From Amycolatopsis saalfeldensis (GTDB lineage: Bacteria; Actinomycetota; Actinomycetes; Mycobacteriales; Pseudonocardiaceae): DNA of 64,000 bases. Of this stretch, positions 1-8,200 are shown piece after piece. Positions within the stretch are counted from its first letter, which is position 1. Every line of letters starts with the position of its first letter. The position numbers and the translations under genes were made by a program. The stretch covers positions 1 through 64,000 of the forward strand of contig NZ_FOEF01000019.1 in assembly GCF_900110575.1 (NCBI RefSeq). Direction: 5' to 3'. The notes beneath the pieces were generated by a model. It was not told where the DNA came from. It was given only the letters and a program-made list of their open reading frames with translations, and made no database searches.

Positions 1-1
1 G

Positions 2-328
2 TGGCAGGTCTGGCACCTGACCGGCGGACTGCCGGTCGCCGTCGACCTCGCCCTTGAGATCGACCTGCTGTCCGACGCGACTTCCACAGCGAAGGCCAAT
101 GCCTTGTTCCACCTTTCCAAAGAGGCGATCAAGCGACGGCTGCTGGACGAGCTCTGGAAGGCGAAGGCGGCCACCGCCCCGCGTTCGCTGGCCGCAGTGC
201 TCGTTTCTGAGCCGGTGCTGGAAGCGGTGCGCAAGGAAGTCCGCCGGAGGACGACGTACAACAGCGATGTCCGGGAAATCGAAAAGATCATCAGGGCCGA
301 CGTCGTCCGAGCCGAGCTGCAAACCTGA
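2..328 (+). CDS. C-terminal part of a restriction-endonuclease-like protein (partial)
   Basis: The reading frame is open from the first bases of the window, so the start lies outside it; 108 residues are visible. Near the visible N-terminus is WQVWHLTGGLPV, followed by a helical, charged tail (EAIKRRLLDELWKAKA, REIEKIIRADVVRAEL). From memory this resembles the C-terminal part of stand-alone HsdR_N-type (type I restriction R-subunit N-terminal-like) proteins, whose nuclease core would lie upstream. The core is not visible, so the call is tentative. It is followed after 31 nt by the YegP-family gene on the same strand, and the two may be co-transcribed up to the terminator at 568-605. Confidence 0.45.
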   Translation, partial: WQVWHLTGGLPVAVDLALEIDLLSDATSTAKANALFHLSKEAIKRRLLDELWKAKAATAPRSLAAVLVSEPVLEAVRKEVRRRTTYNSDVREIEKIIRADVVRAELQT

Positions 329-359
329 GATAGCCCAAGAAATCGAAGAGGAGAATATC

Positions 360-539
360 ATGGCCGGCAAATTCGAACTGTACAAGGACAAGTCAGGCCA
401 GTTCCGTTTTCGACTCAAGGCAGGAAACGGCGAGATCATCGCCACGGGTGAATCCTACCCAGCCAAGGCCTCCGCACAAAAAGGTATCGACTCCGTCAAG
501 CGAAACGCCGGCGACGCGGAGGTCGTGGACCTGACCTGA
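360..539 (+). CDS. YegP/DUF1508 family small protein
   Basis: A 59-residue protein beginning MAGKFELYKDKSGQFRFRL and continuing with an NGEIIATGE segment and a KGIDSVKRNA segment. This is the single-copy DUF1508 (YegP) fold, a small alpha/beta domain of unknown biochemical role that is widespread in bacteria. The full domain is present at the usual single-domain length. The ATG at 360 follows a GAGGAG ribosome-binding site by 6 nt, which decides the start. A strong hairpin terminator lies 28 nt after the stop codon. It shares a strand with the partial upstream gene. Function is unknown beyond family membership. Confidence 0.85.
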   Translation: MAGKFELYKDKSGQFRFRLKAGNGEIIATGESYPAKASAQKGIDSVKRNAGDAEVVDLT

Positions 540-567
540 GCTGGTCGAAAGATTTCGGGAAAAAGAA

Positions 568-605
568 CGGCTTCGGCAAGATGGTTAAGTATCTTGCCGA
601 AGCCG
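568..605 (+). terminator. Intrinsic terminator after the YegP-family gene
   Basis: Perfect 15-bp inverted repeat (CGGCTTCGGCAAGAT at 568-582 and its complement at 591-605) with an 8-nt loop, followed by CTTTC. It lies 28 nt after the stop at 539. Confidence 0.8.
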
Positions 606-817
606 CTTTCCGAGCGGATGACCTGCGGTATGCGGGGTGCCCTGCTGACGGTGGTGACCGGGGCGCGTTGCTGTGGTCTGCGTGCGCTCGACCCGATCAT
701 CGGTCGGCGGTGCTGACCTGTCCTCCCTCGGGCGCGCCGTGAGGGGTCACCGGACTGTCGTTCCCCTGATCTCTGAAGCGGTGTCGGGGTTGGGGCAGAG
801 CCCCGGCCGCCGGAGGC
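606..817. other. Intergenic stretch without a recognisable gene
   Basis: Between the terminator at 568-605 and the end of the pseudogene at 818 there is no frame with convincing protein features. It contains the downstream flank of the pseudogene. No repeat, tRNA or operator was recognised. Confidence 0.5.
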
Positions 818-1112
818 CTATTCGTCCCGGACCTCGTCTACGTGGAAGTAGCCGACCGGCTTGGGACCCTCGCTGATCACGACGACCGTTCCCGGCTGGA
901 TTTGGTACGGCCCGATGTTCTCGACCATCAGCCAGCGCCCTTCGGCCAGCGAGGCCGGAGCTGGCTGTATGTGGTGGCACGAACGCGTTCGCCGCGTAGT
1001 CATGTTCGCGACCGGCTCGCGGCGGTCCGGAAGTGCGTCCGCCCTGTTCGGGGGTCAGCCACACGACCTGTCCACGGAACGGGAACGGCGCATCATCCGC
1101 TATTTTCGCCAT
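818..1112 (-). pseudogene. Frameshifted small conserved protein (EF-Tu C-terminal-like motif)
   Basis: Two adjacent minus-strand frames together read like one small protein. The first (ATG at 1112) gives MAKIADDAPFPFRGQVVWL, TPEQGGR and then DYAANAFVPPHTASSGLA. The sense then continues in the next frame from about 955 with AEGRWLMVENIGPYQIQPG and VVVISEGPKPVGYFHVDEV, ending at 818. The LTPEQGGR element resembles the C-terminal barrel of EF-Tu. Intact relatives that I remember have roughly 15 extra residues at the junction, which suggests a small deletion plus frameshift near 940-960. What is seen is the frame change; the homology and the missing segment are recalled and inferred. A sequencing error is possible. 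Confidence 0.55.
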
Positions 1113-1187
1113 GAGCCTGAGTATGCCCGTGGGTGGATCCGCCGAATGATGTCGCTGGGATATTGTTGGAACAGTCCGTAAAAAGCC

Positions 1188-1225
1188 AGAAGGGGTGCTT
1201 TCCAAACTAGGAAAGCACCCCTTCT
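1188..1225 (-). terminator. Intrinsic terminator of the tRNA-Gly transcript
   Basis: Perfect 16-bp inverted repeat (1188-1203 with 1210-1225) and a 6-nt loop. Read on the minus strand the stem is followed by GGCTTTTT. It lies 22 nt beyond the 3' end of the tRNA gene. Confidence 0.9.
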
Positions 1226-1247
1226 GAGCTACCAAAACAACGATGAG

Positions 1248-1318
1248 AGCGGATGACGGGAATCGAACCCGCGTATTCAGCTTGGGAAGCTGATGTTCTA
1301 CCATTGAACTACATCCGC
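1248..1318 (-). tRNA. tRNA-Gly (anticodon CCC)
   Basis: The minus strand folds as a tRNA. The acceptor stem is GCGGATG/CATCCGC, the D arm contains AGTTCAATGGTAGAAC, the anticodon stem is TCAGC/GCTGA around the loop TTCCCAA, and the T arm contains CGGGTTCGATTCCCG. The loop reads TT-CCC-AA, so the anticodon is CCC, decoding GGG glycine codons. The gene is 71 nt including the discriminator base T. No CCA is encoded. A strong terminator follows, and a plausible promoter lies just upstream (1330-1360). Confidence 0.97.
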
Positions 1319-1329
1319 AGTGCCTTGTC

Positions 1330-1360
1330 AGCATACACGGGGCCGGGACGAGTCTGTCCA
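1330..1360 (-). promoter_or_regulatory. Probable promoter of tRNA-Gly
   Basis: On the minus strand TGGACA (1355-1360) and TATGCT (1330-1335) are separated by 19 nt, 11 nt before the mature tRNA 5' end. The spacer is slightly long for a housekeeping promoter. Confidence 0.5.
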
Positions 1361-1424
1361 GTGGGTTGACGGCGCGTCGGGAAAGTGACAAAGCTTGTTG
1401 TCTACTTCTGCGGAGGTGACGGTG

Positions 1425-2738
1425 ATGGACGACCCGGTGTTGTTCCGCCAGGGTGGGTTTCGGCTGGCGGCACGTGGGCGAGGTGCCGGGGTGAGTGCGG
1501 ACGAGGCCCAGGTCAGGCGGCTGCGGGAGTTCGCGCAGCGGGAGGACCAGGCTGCCGACGACCTTGTGGCGTGGAGCCGGGGGACCCGAGACAGCCAGGG
1601 AAGCCAGCCGAGCCGTGGCAACCAGGCGAGCCGCAACGACCAGCCGAGCCGCGGCAACCAGTCAAGCCGGGGAAGCCAGCCGAGCCGCGACAAGCAAGCG
1701 AGCCGCGACAAGCAAAAGCAGCTGGACCTGGCCCTGACCCAAGGCATCGACGCCGTCCCCAACCCCGCGCCGGAACTCGAGGCGTTCTTCCGTCAGGTCG
1801 AGGCCACCCCATACTGGGTCGACAGCGAGCGTCTGCAGCGCGGCGCCAAAGCGATCACCCGCGCGGGTCTGCTCGGCCTCTTCCCCCTCGGTGACATGTC
1901 GTTGATGGGCGGTTACCTCGCCTCGCGCGCGACGAAATCGCTGGTCGGGACCGGGGAGATCGAGTACCGCGCCACGCGGCGGCTGGTCGAGACCGCGACG
2001 TGGTGGATCGACGTCACCACGCCCGGCGCGATGGTCAAACACCAGACCGGCTATACCGCCGCGGTCCGGATTCGGCTGGTGCACGCCCATGTCCGGCGGG
2101 CCATGAACGAGCGCGAGGACTGGGATTACGAGGCGTGGGACCGGCCCGTCAACCAGGTCCAGACCGCCGGCACCCTCCTGCTCTTCTCCCTCGTCTACGT
2201 CTTCGGCACGCAGCTGCTCGGCCTCCGCTACTCCGCGCGCGAGCGCGCCGACATCCTGCACCTCTGGCGCTACATCGGCTGGCTGATGGGCGTCGACGAG
2301 GGGCTGCTGCCCGCCGACGAGGACGACGCGTGGCGGCTGCTCTGGGTGCTCGCCGCCACCGAGTTCATTCCCGACGAGGACTCGAAACGGCTGGCCAAGG
2401 CCCTTGTCGAAAGCCACGCGTCGATCGGTGCGGGACGGGGCGCTGCCGGGAAGGTGCTGGCGCACGTGAACGTCGGCGTCCACTCCGCGATCAGCCGGCT
2501 CGTGCTCGGGAAGGACAACGCCGACTTCCTGGAGCTGCCGAACGACCCGGTCGCGCAGGCGGCCGTGTTCGCCGTGGCGGGGCTGAACTTCGCGGCCGAG
2601 ACGGTGCGGCTCTGCGTGCCGGGCGCGACCGCGCTGCAGGAGCTGCTCGGCCAGGCCGGCCGCCGCCGTTACCTCAAGCGGCTGCACGAAGTGTTCAAGC
2701 TGGACCCGTCGTACCAGCAGCACATGCGCGCGGCCTGA
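1425..2738 (+). CDS. Oxygenase MpaB / rubber-oxygenase-like (DUF2236) protein
   Basis: A 437-residue protein of the DUF2236 family, which includes latex-clearing protein Lcp and fungal MpaB, haem oxygenases that cleave polyisoprenoid double bonds. The core starts near residue 125 (PYWVDSERLQRGAKA) and runs through the family segments LMGGYLASRATKSLVGTGE, VRIRLVHAHVRR (likely haem-ligand helix) and the WRYIGWLMGVDEGLLP region to about residue 330. Residues about 61-96 are low complexity: six 18-bp units encode Q-x-SR-xx repeats. No signal peptide is visible, so it may be cytoplasmic, unlike secreted Lcp. The start is ATG 1425, with GGAGG 8 nt before it; earlier TTG or GTG codons are possible. 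The substrate is not known. Confidence 0.8.
   Translation: MDDPVLFRQGGFRLAARGRGAGVSADEAQVRRLREFAQREDQAADDLVAWSRGTRDSQGSQPSRGNQASRNDQPSRGNQSSRGSQPSRDKQASRDKQKQLDLALTQGIDAVPNPAPELEAFFRQVEATPYWVDSERLQRGAKAITRAGLLGLFPLGDMSLMGGYLASRATKSLVGTGEIEYRATRRLVETATWWIDVTTPGAMVKHQTGYTAAVRIRLVHAHVRRAMNEREDWDYEAWDRPVNQVQTAGTLLLFSLVYVFGTQLLGLRYSARERADILHLWRYIGWLMGVDEGLLPADEDDAWRLLWVLAATEFIPDEDSKRLAKALVESHASIGAGRGAAGKVLAHVNVGVHSAISRLVLGKDNADFLELPNDPVAQAAVFAVAGLNFAAETVRLCVPGATALQELLGQAGRRRYLKRLHEVFKLDPSYQQHMRAA
1605..1712 (+). repeat. Six 18-bp tandem units inside the DUF2236 gene
   Basis: Units begin at 1605, 1623, 1641, 1659, 1677 and 1695 and follow the pattern CAGCCGAGCCGCGGCAAC with variation. They encode QPSRGN, QASRND, QPSRGN, QSSRGS, QPSRDK and QASRDK. 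The unit is an in-frame six-residue polar linker. Confidence 0.9.
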
Positions 2739-2749
2739 ACCGGCCCGGA

Positions 2750-2755
2750 TAGGCT
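2750..2755 (+). promoter_or_regulatory. -10 box of dcd (leaderless)
   Basis: TAGGCT ends 7 nt before the GTG start at 2763, which has no ribosome-binding site. The spacing fits transcription starting at or next to the start codon. Confidence 0.6.
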
Positions 2756-2762
2756 TCGCCCT

Positions 2763-3344
2763 GTGTTGCTCAGTGACCGTGACCTCCGCAAAGAGCTCGA
2801 TGCCGGCCGGCTCGGCATCGACCCCTTCGACCCCGCCATGGTCCAGCCGTCCAGCATCGACGTCCGGCTGGACCGGTTCTTCCGCGTGTTCGACAACAGC
2901 AAGTACACCCACATCGACCCGCAGCTGCAGCAGGACGAGCTGACGTCGCTGGTCGAAAAGGAGGGTGACGAGCCGTTTGTGCTGCACCCCGGCGAGTTCG
3001 TGCTCGGCTCCACGTTCGAGCTGGTCACGCTGGCCGACGACCTCGCGGGCCGGCTCGAGGGCAAGTCCTCGCTCGGCCGCCTCGGGCTGCTCACACACTC
3101 GACGGCGGGCTTCATCGACCCCGGTTTCTCCGGCCACATCACGCTGGAGCTGTCGAACGTGGCGAACCTGCCGATCACGCTCTGGCCGGGCATGAAAATC
3201 GGCCAGCTGTGCATTTTCCGGCTTTCCAGCGCGGCGGAATTCCCGTACGGCTCAACCCAGGCCGGCTCCCGCTACCAGGGCCAGCGCGGGCCGACGCCCA
3301 GCCGCGCGTACAAGAACTTCCACCGCGTCGACACCTGGCGCTAG
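2763..3344 (+). CDS. dcd: dCTP deaminase (probably bifunctional, dUMP-forming)
   Basis: A 193-residue trimeric dUTPase-fold enzyme. Actinobacterial Dcd proteins convert dCTP to dUMP, supplying dTMP synthesis and keeping dUTP low. Family landmarks are MLLSDRDLRKEL at the N-terminus, QPSSIDVRLD (29-38), the nucleotide-binding GKSSLGR (100-106), and AGFIDPGFSGHITLEL, where E129 aligns with the catalytic glutamate of E. coli Dcd. The C-terminal YQGQRGPTPSR lid is also present. Length matches the mycobacterial enzyme. The GTG start appears leaderless. The stop codon overlaps that of the convergent monooxygenase: both share the palindrome CTAG at 3341-3344. Bifunctionality is inferred from relatives. 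Confidence 0.95.
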   Translation: MLLSDRDLRKELDAGRLGIDPFDPAMVQPSSIDVRLDRFFRVFDNSKYTHIDPQLQQDELTSLVEKEGDEPFVLHPGEFVLGSTFELVTLADDLAGRLEGKSSLGRLGLLTHSTAGFIDPGFSGHITLELSNVANLPITLWPGMKIGQLCIFRLSSAAEFPYGSTQAGSRYQGQRGPTPSRAYKNFHRVDTWR

Positions 3345-4531
3345 GCCGAAACCGGCTCCGCCCAATCGATCCGGTGGCTCCACATGAATTCGTTCGGGTC
3401 ATCGGCGGACGGCTTGCTCAGGGCGCGCGTCATGAAGAAGTCGCGCAGCAGACGGCCGACGAGTCCGGGTGCGCCCTTCGCGTCGCCGTTGCGTTTGCCC
3501 TGCGCGACCACCGCTTCGACGCGGGCGCGGCGCAGCGATTCGAACGTCGCCAGCGCGGTTTCCGGCACGTCACGCAGGCAGCGAGCCAGCGTGACGGCGT
3601 CCTCGATCGCCATCGACGCGCCCTGGCCGGCGGCCGGTGACGTCGCGTGCGCCGCGTCGCCGATGATGCCGATCCGGCCGCGGTGCCAGACCGGGACCGA
3701 CGGGAAGTCGTACGTCGCCCACGGCTGGTAGATCTCCTCGGTCGCCTCGATGATCCGCGTGGCCGGGGTCCGGTCGCGGGCGAACAGGCGCAGCAGCTCC
3801 GCCCGCCAGGCTCGGCCCGAGAGCGCGGCCAGCTCGGCGCGGCCGGGCTCGGCGGCGTGTGGCACGTTCGCGAACCACCACACTGAACCGTCCGGGTGCA
3901 CGACGTGCGCGAAGAACGCCTTCCGGCCGAACGCCATGCGCATCACGCCCGGTTCGTCGCCGAGGTCTAGGCCGGTGACGCGGCCGCCGGTGTTCAGCAG
4001 CGGCACGTAGCGCGGCTCCGGCGCCGACGGGTCGATGATCCGGCGCACGCGCGAGCGCAGGCCGTCGGCGCCGATCAGCAGATCGCCCGAAGCCGTGGTG
4101 CCGTCCTCGAACTGCGCGGTGACCTGGGAAGACGTCTGGCTCGCGTCGACCAGCCGCTTGTCGTACGCGGTCGGCACGCCGCGTCTGGCCGCTTCGTCGC
4201 GAAGGGCGGCGTACAGGTCGGCGCGCCAGACGGTCTGGCTCACGGTCCCGTCCGGCAGCGGCCCGCCCAGCCGGAACTCCGCCAGGCGCTTGCCGTTGCC
4301 GAGCCCGATCGACATCCGCGGAGTGTCGAAGCCAACGTCCTTGACCAGCGGTTTCAGCCCGAACGGCGTCAGCGCGTCGAGCCCGTTCACCGCCAGCGTG
4401 AGGAACGCGCCGACGCCGTCCGCGCTCTTGTCATACGCCTCGTACAGCACCGGCTCGTGCCCCACCTCGTGCAGCGCGATCGCCGTGATCGTGCCCGCGA
4501 TGCCCCCGCCGGCGATCAGTACGCGTGCCAT
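3341..4531 (-). CDS. FAD-dependent monooxygenase (PHBH fold)
   Basis: A 396-residue flavoprotein hydroxylase. The N-terminus MARVLIAGGGIAG is the GxGxxG dinucleotide-binding fold, an LLIGADGLRSRVR segment gives the DG motif, and GDAAHATSPAAGQGAS is the C-terminal FAD ribityl-binding motif. Such enzymes use NAD(P)H and oxygen to hydroxylate aromatic or polyketide substrates; the substrate here is unknown. ATG 4531 is preferred because GGGGAG lies 8 nt upstream, whereas the GTG at 4537 is too close to it. The gene is divergent from a MarR regulator across 73 nt containing an inverted repeat, so the regulator probably controls it in response to an aromatic ligand. Confidence 0.88.
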   Translation of the reverse strand: MARVLIAGGGIAGTITAIALHEVGHEPVLYEAYDKSADGVGAFLTLAVNGLDALTPFGLKPLVKDVGFDTPRMSIGLGNGKRLAEFRLGGPLPDGTVSQTVWRADLYAALRDEAARRGVPTAYDKRLVDASQTSSQVTAQFEDGTTASGDLLIGADGLRSRVRRIIDPSAPEPRYVPLLNTGGRVTGLDLGDEPGVMRMAFGRKAFFAHVVHPDGSVWWFANVPHAAEPGRAELAALSGRAWRAELLRLFARDRTPATRIIEATEEIYQPWATYDFPSVPVWHRGRIGIIGDAAHATSPAAGQGASMAIEDAVTLARCLRDVPETALATFESLRRARVEAVVAQGKRNGDAKGAPGLVGRLLRDFFMTRALSKPSADDPNEFMWSHRIDWAEPVSA

Positions 4532-4559
4532 GTCCACTCCCCTGATAAGTATCTCTGAA

Positions 4560-4583
4560 ACTAATTCGTTCTGTCGAACTAAA
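4560..4583. promoter_or_regulatory. Candidate MarR operator
   Basis: Imperfect inverted repeat ACTAATTCG-ttctgt-CGAACTAAA (7 of 9 positions pair) in the region between the divergent monooxygenase and MarR genes. It sits where it could block both promoters. Binding is inferred from location and symmetry. Confidence 0.5.
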
Positions 4584-4592
4584 TACTCCGGC

Positions 4593-4598
4593 TAGACT
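4593..4598 (+). promoter_or_regulatory. -10 box of the marR-family gene (leaderless)
   Basis: TAGACT ends 6 nt before the GTG start at 4605. No ribosome-binding site is present. Confidence 0.55.
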
Positions 4599-4604
4599 GG
4601 GCGC

Positions 4605-5069
4605 GTGTCAAGCGAGCGCGAGAAGCTGGTGGACGAGCTGCTGCAGCAGTCCCGGGTGTTGTCCACGGAGACGGTGATGTTCCACGCGGCGCTCGCCGAG
4701 CAGCGCGGGCTGTCGGCGGTGGAGAGCAAGGTGCTGGACTACCTCGCGCGCCTCGGCCCGCTCACCCCGAAGGACCTGGTGAAGTACTCCGGCCTGGCGC
4801 CCGCGTCGATCACCGCGTTGATCGACCGGCTCGAGCGCAAGGGGGTGGTCAACCGCGCGCCGCACCCCGGCGACCGGCGCCGGGTGCTGATCGAGCTGGA
4901 CGCGAGCAAGGTCCGGTCGTCGGTGTGGGACTACCTGGTCGGCGCGGTCAAGGCGCGCGCCGAGGGCTACACGGATGAGGAGCTCCGTACGGTGATCGGG
5001 TTCCTTCGCGACGCGGCCGAGATCACCCACGAGTCAACTGTGCGAGTGGGAGATCGCTCAGCGGAGTGA
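4605..5069 (+). CDS. MarR-family transcriptional regulator
   Basis: A 154-residue winged-helix protein. The DNA-binding part covers about residues 45-100: KVLDYLARLGPLTPKDLVKY, SGLAPASITALIDRLERKG, then the wing HPGDRRRVLIEL. The flanking helices form the dimer interface typical of MarR. Proteins of this type usually repress divergent enzymes or pumps and release DNA on binding phenolic ligands. It is divergent from the FAD monooxygenase, with a palindrome between them, so autorepression and control of the monooxygenase are likely. The stop codon overlaps a GTG in the frame of the next gene, but I prefer a later start for that gene. Confidence 0.9.
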   Translation: MSSEREKLVDELLQQSRVLSTETVMFHAALAEQRGLSAVESKVLDYLARLGPLTPKDLVKYSGLAPASITALIDRLERKGVVNRAPHPGDRRRVLIELDASKVRSSVWDYLVGAVKARAEGYTDEELRTVIGFLRDAAEITHESTVRVGDRSAE

Positions 5070-5134
5070 CTTGCTGCCACGGCCGGGTAGGAAAGGGCCC
5101 TTCGCGTTCCGGTTCCTGGAAAGCTCGCGGGCAT

Positions 5135-5226
5135 GTTACTGATCCGGCCGGAAGTAGGCGGACACGGGCCGCAGCCGATCTGCTTGCAGGAACCGATTCC
5201 GCCGTGGCTGTAGCCGGATCAGTAAC
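5135..5226. repeat. Widely spaced 14-bp inverted repeat ahead of the DUF11 gene
   Basis: GTTACTGATCCGGC at 5135-5148 is repeated as its exact complement at 5213-5226, with 64 nt between. It could form an RNA hairpin or be a pair of regulator sites. It overlaps the proposed translation start of the large repeat protein. Confidence 0.6.
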
Positions 5227-8200
5227 GAATGGCACAGTCTCGGCCGGGAAACGTCTGCTCTTGGTGCTCGGCCTGATGGTCACGATGCTGGCGCCGGTCG
5301 CGCACGCGGACGACGTCAAGGATTTCCGGCAGAATTCCCACCAAGTGGTGTACGGCGATTTCCTCTACGCCGGCAACAGCGTGGTGGAATGCGCCCCGGG
5401 TGACGCTGTTTGCGCGAAAACCGCGGCCCGCACCGAGAAAAAGCCCGCCGCCGGATTCGCGCTGCGATGGTCCGATGTGGACAAAGATCCCACGACGTTC
5501 GACTCCTCCGCCGCGTCGGTGACCATCCCGCCCGGTGCGAAAGTCACCTTCGCGCGGCTGAGCTGGGGTGGCTCGCTCGGCTCGGATTGCTCGCGACCGC
5601 CGGGGAAGGCTGATGGCCAGGCTGTGCGATTCACTGTCGGCGGCGGGAAAGCCGTCGACGTCGGGCCCGGTTCGTACAGTGGCGATCCGCAGTCCTACTC
5701 CGCGTACGCCGACGTCACCGGCCAGTTCGCGACGGCGCCCACAGGTGCGCCACTGGAGCTGACCACTGGCAACGTGTGGACCGCCGTCGGACGCGGGTGC
5801 AGTGGCGGCTGGTCGGTGGCGATCGTGTTCGCCTACCCGGACCGCGATCCGCAGTACGCGCCGGACAAGCGCGCGGTTTTCGTCTACGACGGCCACGCGC
5901 GCGGCACTGTGAACACCACCGCCACCATCAGCGGGTTCCGCGCCGCTTCCGCCGACGCGCACATCGGCGTGACCGCGTTCGGCGGCGACTGGGGCACGGC
6001 GGGCGACCGGTTCCTGATCAACGGCAAACCCGTCGCGGAGCCGGCCACGGGCGCGACGGACAACTTCTTCATCGCCGCGGCCGACAACTCCACGCGCCCC
6101 GACGCGAAGAACAATTTCGGCGTCGATGCCAAGGCGTTCAACAGCGATGCGGTGCCGAGCGGTGCCACGAGCGTGAAGCTCGGCTTCAGCGGCACCGGAT
6201 TCCTGGCGCAGGGGCTGGTGTTTTCCGTGCCGGTGCCCGACTTGCGCGTGGTGAACCACGCCTCGCCCGCCCGGGTGCACGCGGGCGACCGGGTGACGTT
6301 CACGGTCGGGGTCACCAACCCGAACGACACGGCGGCCGACGGTGTCGCGGTTGCCGACGACCGGTTTCCGGCCTGTGCCAAGAAGATCGGCACCTTGGCC
6401 GCGGGCGCGACCACCGGTTACCAGTGCACCGTCACCGCGCCGGGCGACGACTTCACGAGCACGGCCGTCGTGACCGGAACCAGCACACTCGGTGACGCGC
6501 TCGACGGTTCCAGCACCAGTCGCGTCGACGTCATCCACCCTGCGATCGGGCTGAAGCATCAGGTCGACAAGCCGGCCTATCGCGCCGGCGACCAGGTGAC
6601 GTCGACGGTCACCGCGACGAACGCCGGTGACGTTCCGCTGCACGACGTCGCCGTGACCGGCGCGTGCGCGAGGACGGTGGGGACTCTCGCGCCGGGTCAG
6701 TCCACCACGGGCACCTGCGCGGCGAAGGCGCCGGTGCCGGACGGCGTGACCACCGCGGACGTCGCCGGCACCGACCCGCTCGGCCAGGTCGTCACCGCGA
6801 CGGCCGGCGCGAAGGTCCCCGTCATCGCGCCCGCCGTCAAGGTGACGAAAACCGTGGACCAGGCCGTGGTCCACGCGGGCGAGCCGGTGACGTTCACCGT
6901 GGAGGTCACCAACACCGGCGACAGCCCGCTGGATCCGGTGACGGTATCCGACGACACCACCACGTCGTGCTCCCGGACGTTCGGCGCGCTCGCCGCCGGG
7001 GCTTCCCAGCGTTATACGTGTACTGCCAATCCGTCGTTGACCAGCACGAACACCGTCACCGCGAGCGGCACCGACCTGTCCGGGCAGACGGTCACCAGCA
7101 CTGCCGCGACCACCGTGACGGTGATCCACCCGCAGCTCACGATCACGAAAACGGCCGCGCCCGCGCTCGTCCGCGCCGGGGATCAGGTGACCTTCACGAT
7201 CACCGTGACGAACGTCGGGGACGTGCCGCTTGACGATGTCGCCGTGGTGGACGACCGCACTCCGGGCTGCGTGCGTACCTTCGGAACCCTTGCGCCACAA
7301 GGGAAGCAGACGTACGGCTGCACGATGCTCGCACCGGCGGACGACTTCACCGACACCGCCGTCGCGACTGGTAAGGATCAGCTCGGCCGGGTACTCAAGG
7401 TGGCCGCGGACGCGCCGGTTGACGTTGTCCACCCCGCTGTGGCTGTTGCTGTGGCAGTTGCGCCTTCGGTTGTCCGCGAAGGGGACTCGGTGACCTTCAC
7501 GGTCACGGTGAGCAACACCGGGGATGTGCCGTTGCACGACGTTTCGGCTGCGGACGATCAGCTGCCGGATTGCGCACGATCTCTGGGAACCATTGCGCCG
7601 CAAGGAAAACAGGTCTACAGCTGCACGACGGTCGCGGGCTCGGGTGGACTGACGAACACCGTGGTCGCGACCGGGACCGACCCGACGGCGCGACCGGTGA
7701 CGGGGTCCGCGAACGCCGCGTTTTCCGTCGTGCATCCCGCGCTGACGCTCGCCGCCGACGTGCCGGGCGGCCCGTTCCGCGAGCACGACACGGTGCCGTT
7801 CCAGCTCACCGTGAAGAACACCGGCGACGTGCCGCTCACCGACGTCCACGTGGCCGATGCTCTGGTCGCGGACTGCGCGCGGCCACACGACGGCGCGCTG
7901 GCGGCGGGCGCGACCTGGACTTTCGCGTGCGCCGGCACCGCGCCCGCCGACGACTTCACGAACTCGGCCACGGTCGCCGGCACACCACCGGTCGGCGCTC
8001 CGGTCACGGCGGGTGACGAGGCGGCGGTGGACGTGATCCACCCGGCCGTCGCGATCACGCAGAGCGCGGCGCCCACCGCCGTCCGCGCGGGGCAACCGGT
8101 GACGTTCACGGTGGTGGTGACCAACACCGGCGACAGTGACCTGCACGAGGTGACCGTTGACGATCCGGCCGCACCCGAGTGTGTCAAACGGCTGGGAGTC

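Noticed and set aside
1..1320. Genomic island or att site at tRNA-Gly
   Set aside because: No integrase and no direct repeat of the tRNA 3' end were seen within the window.
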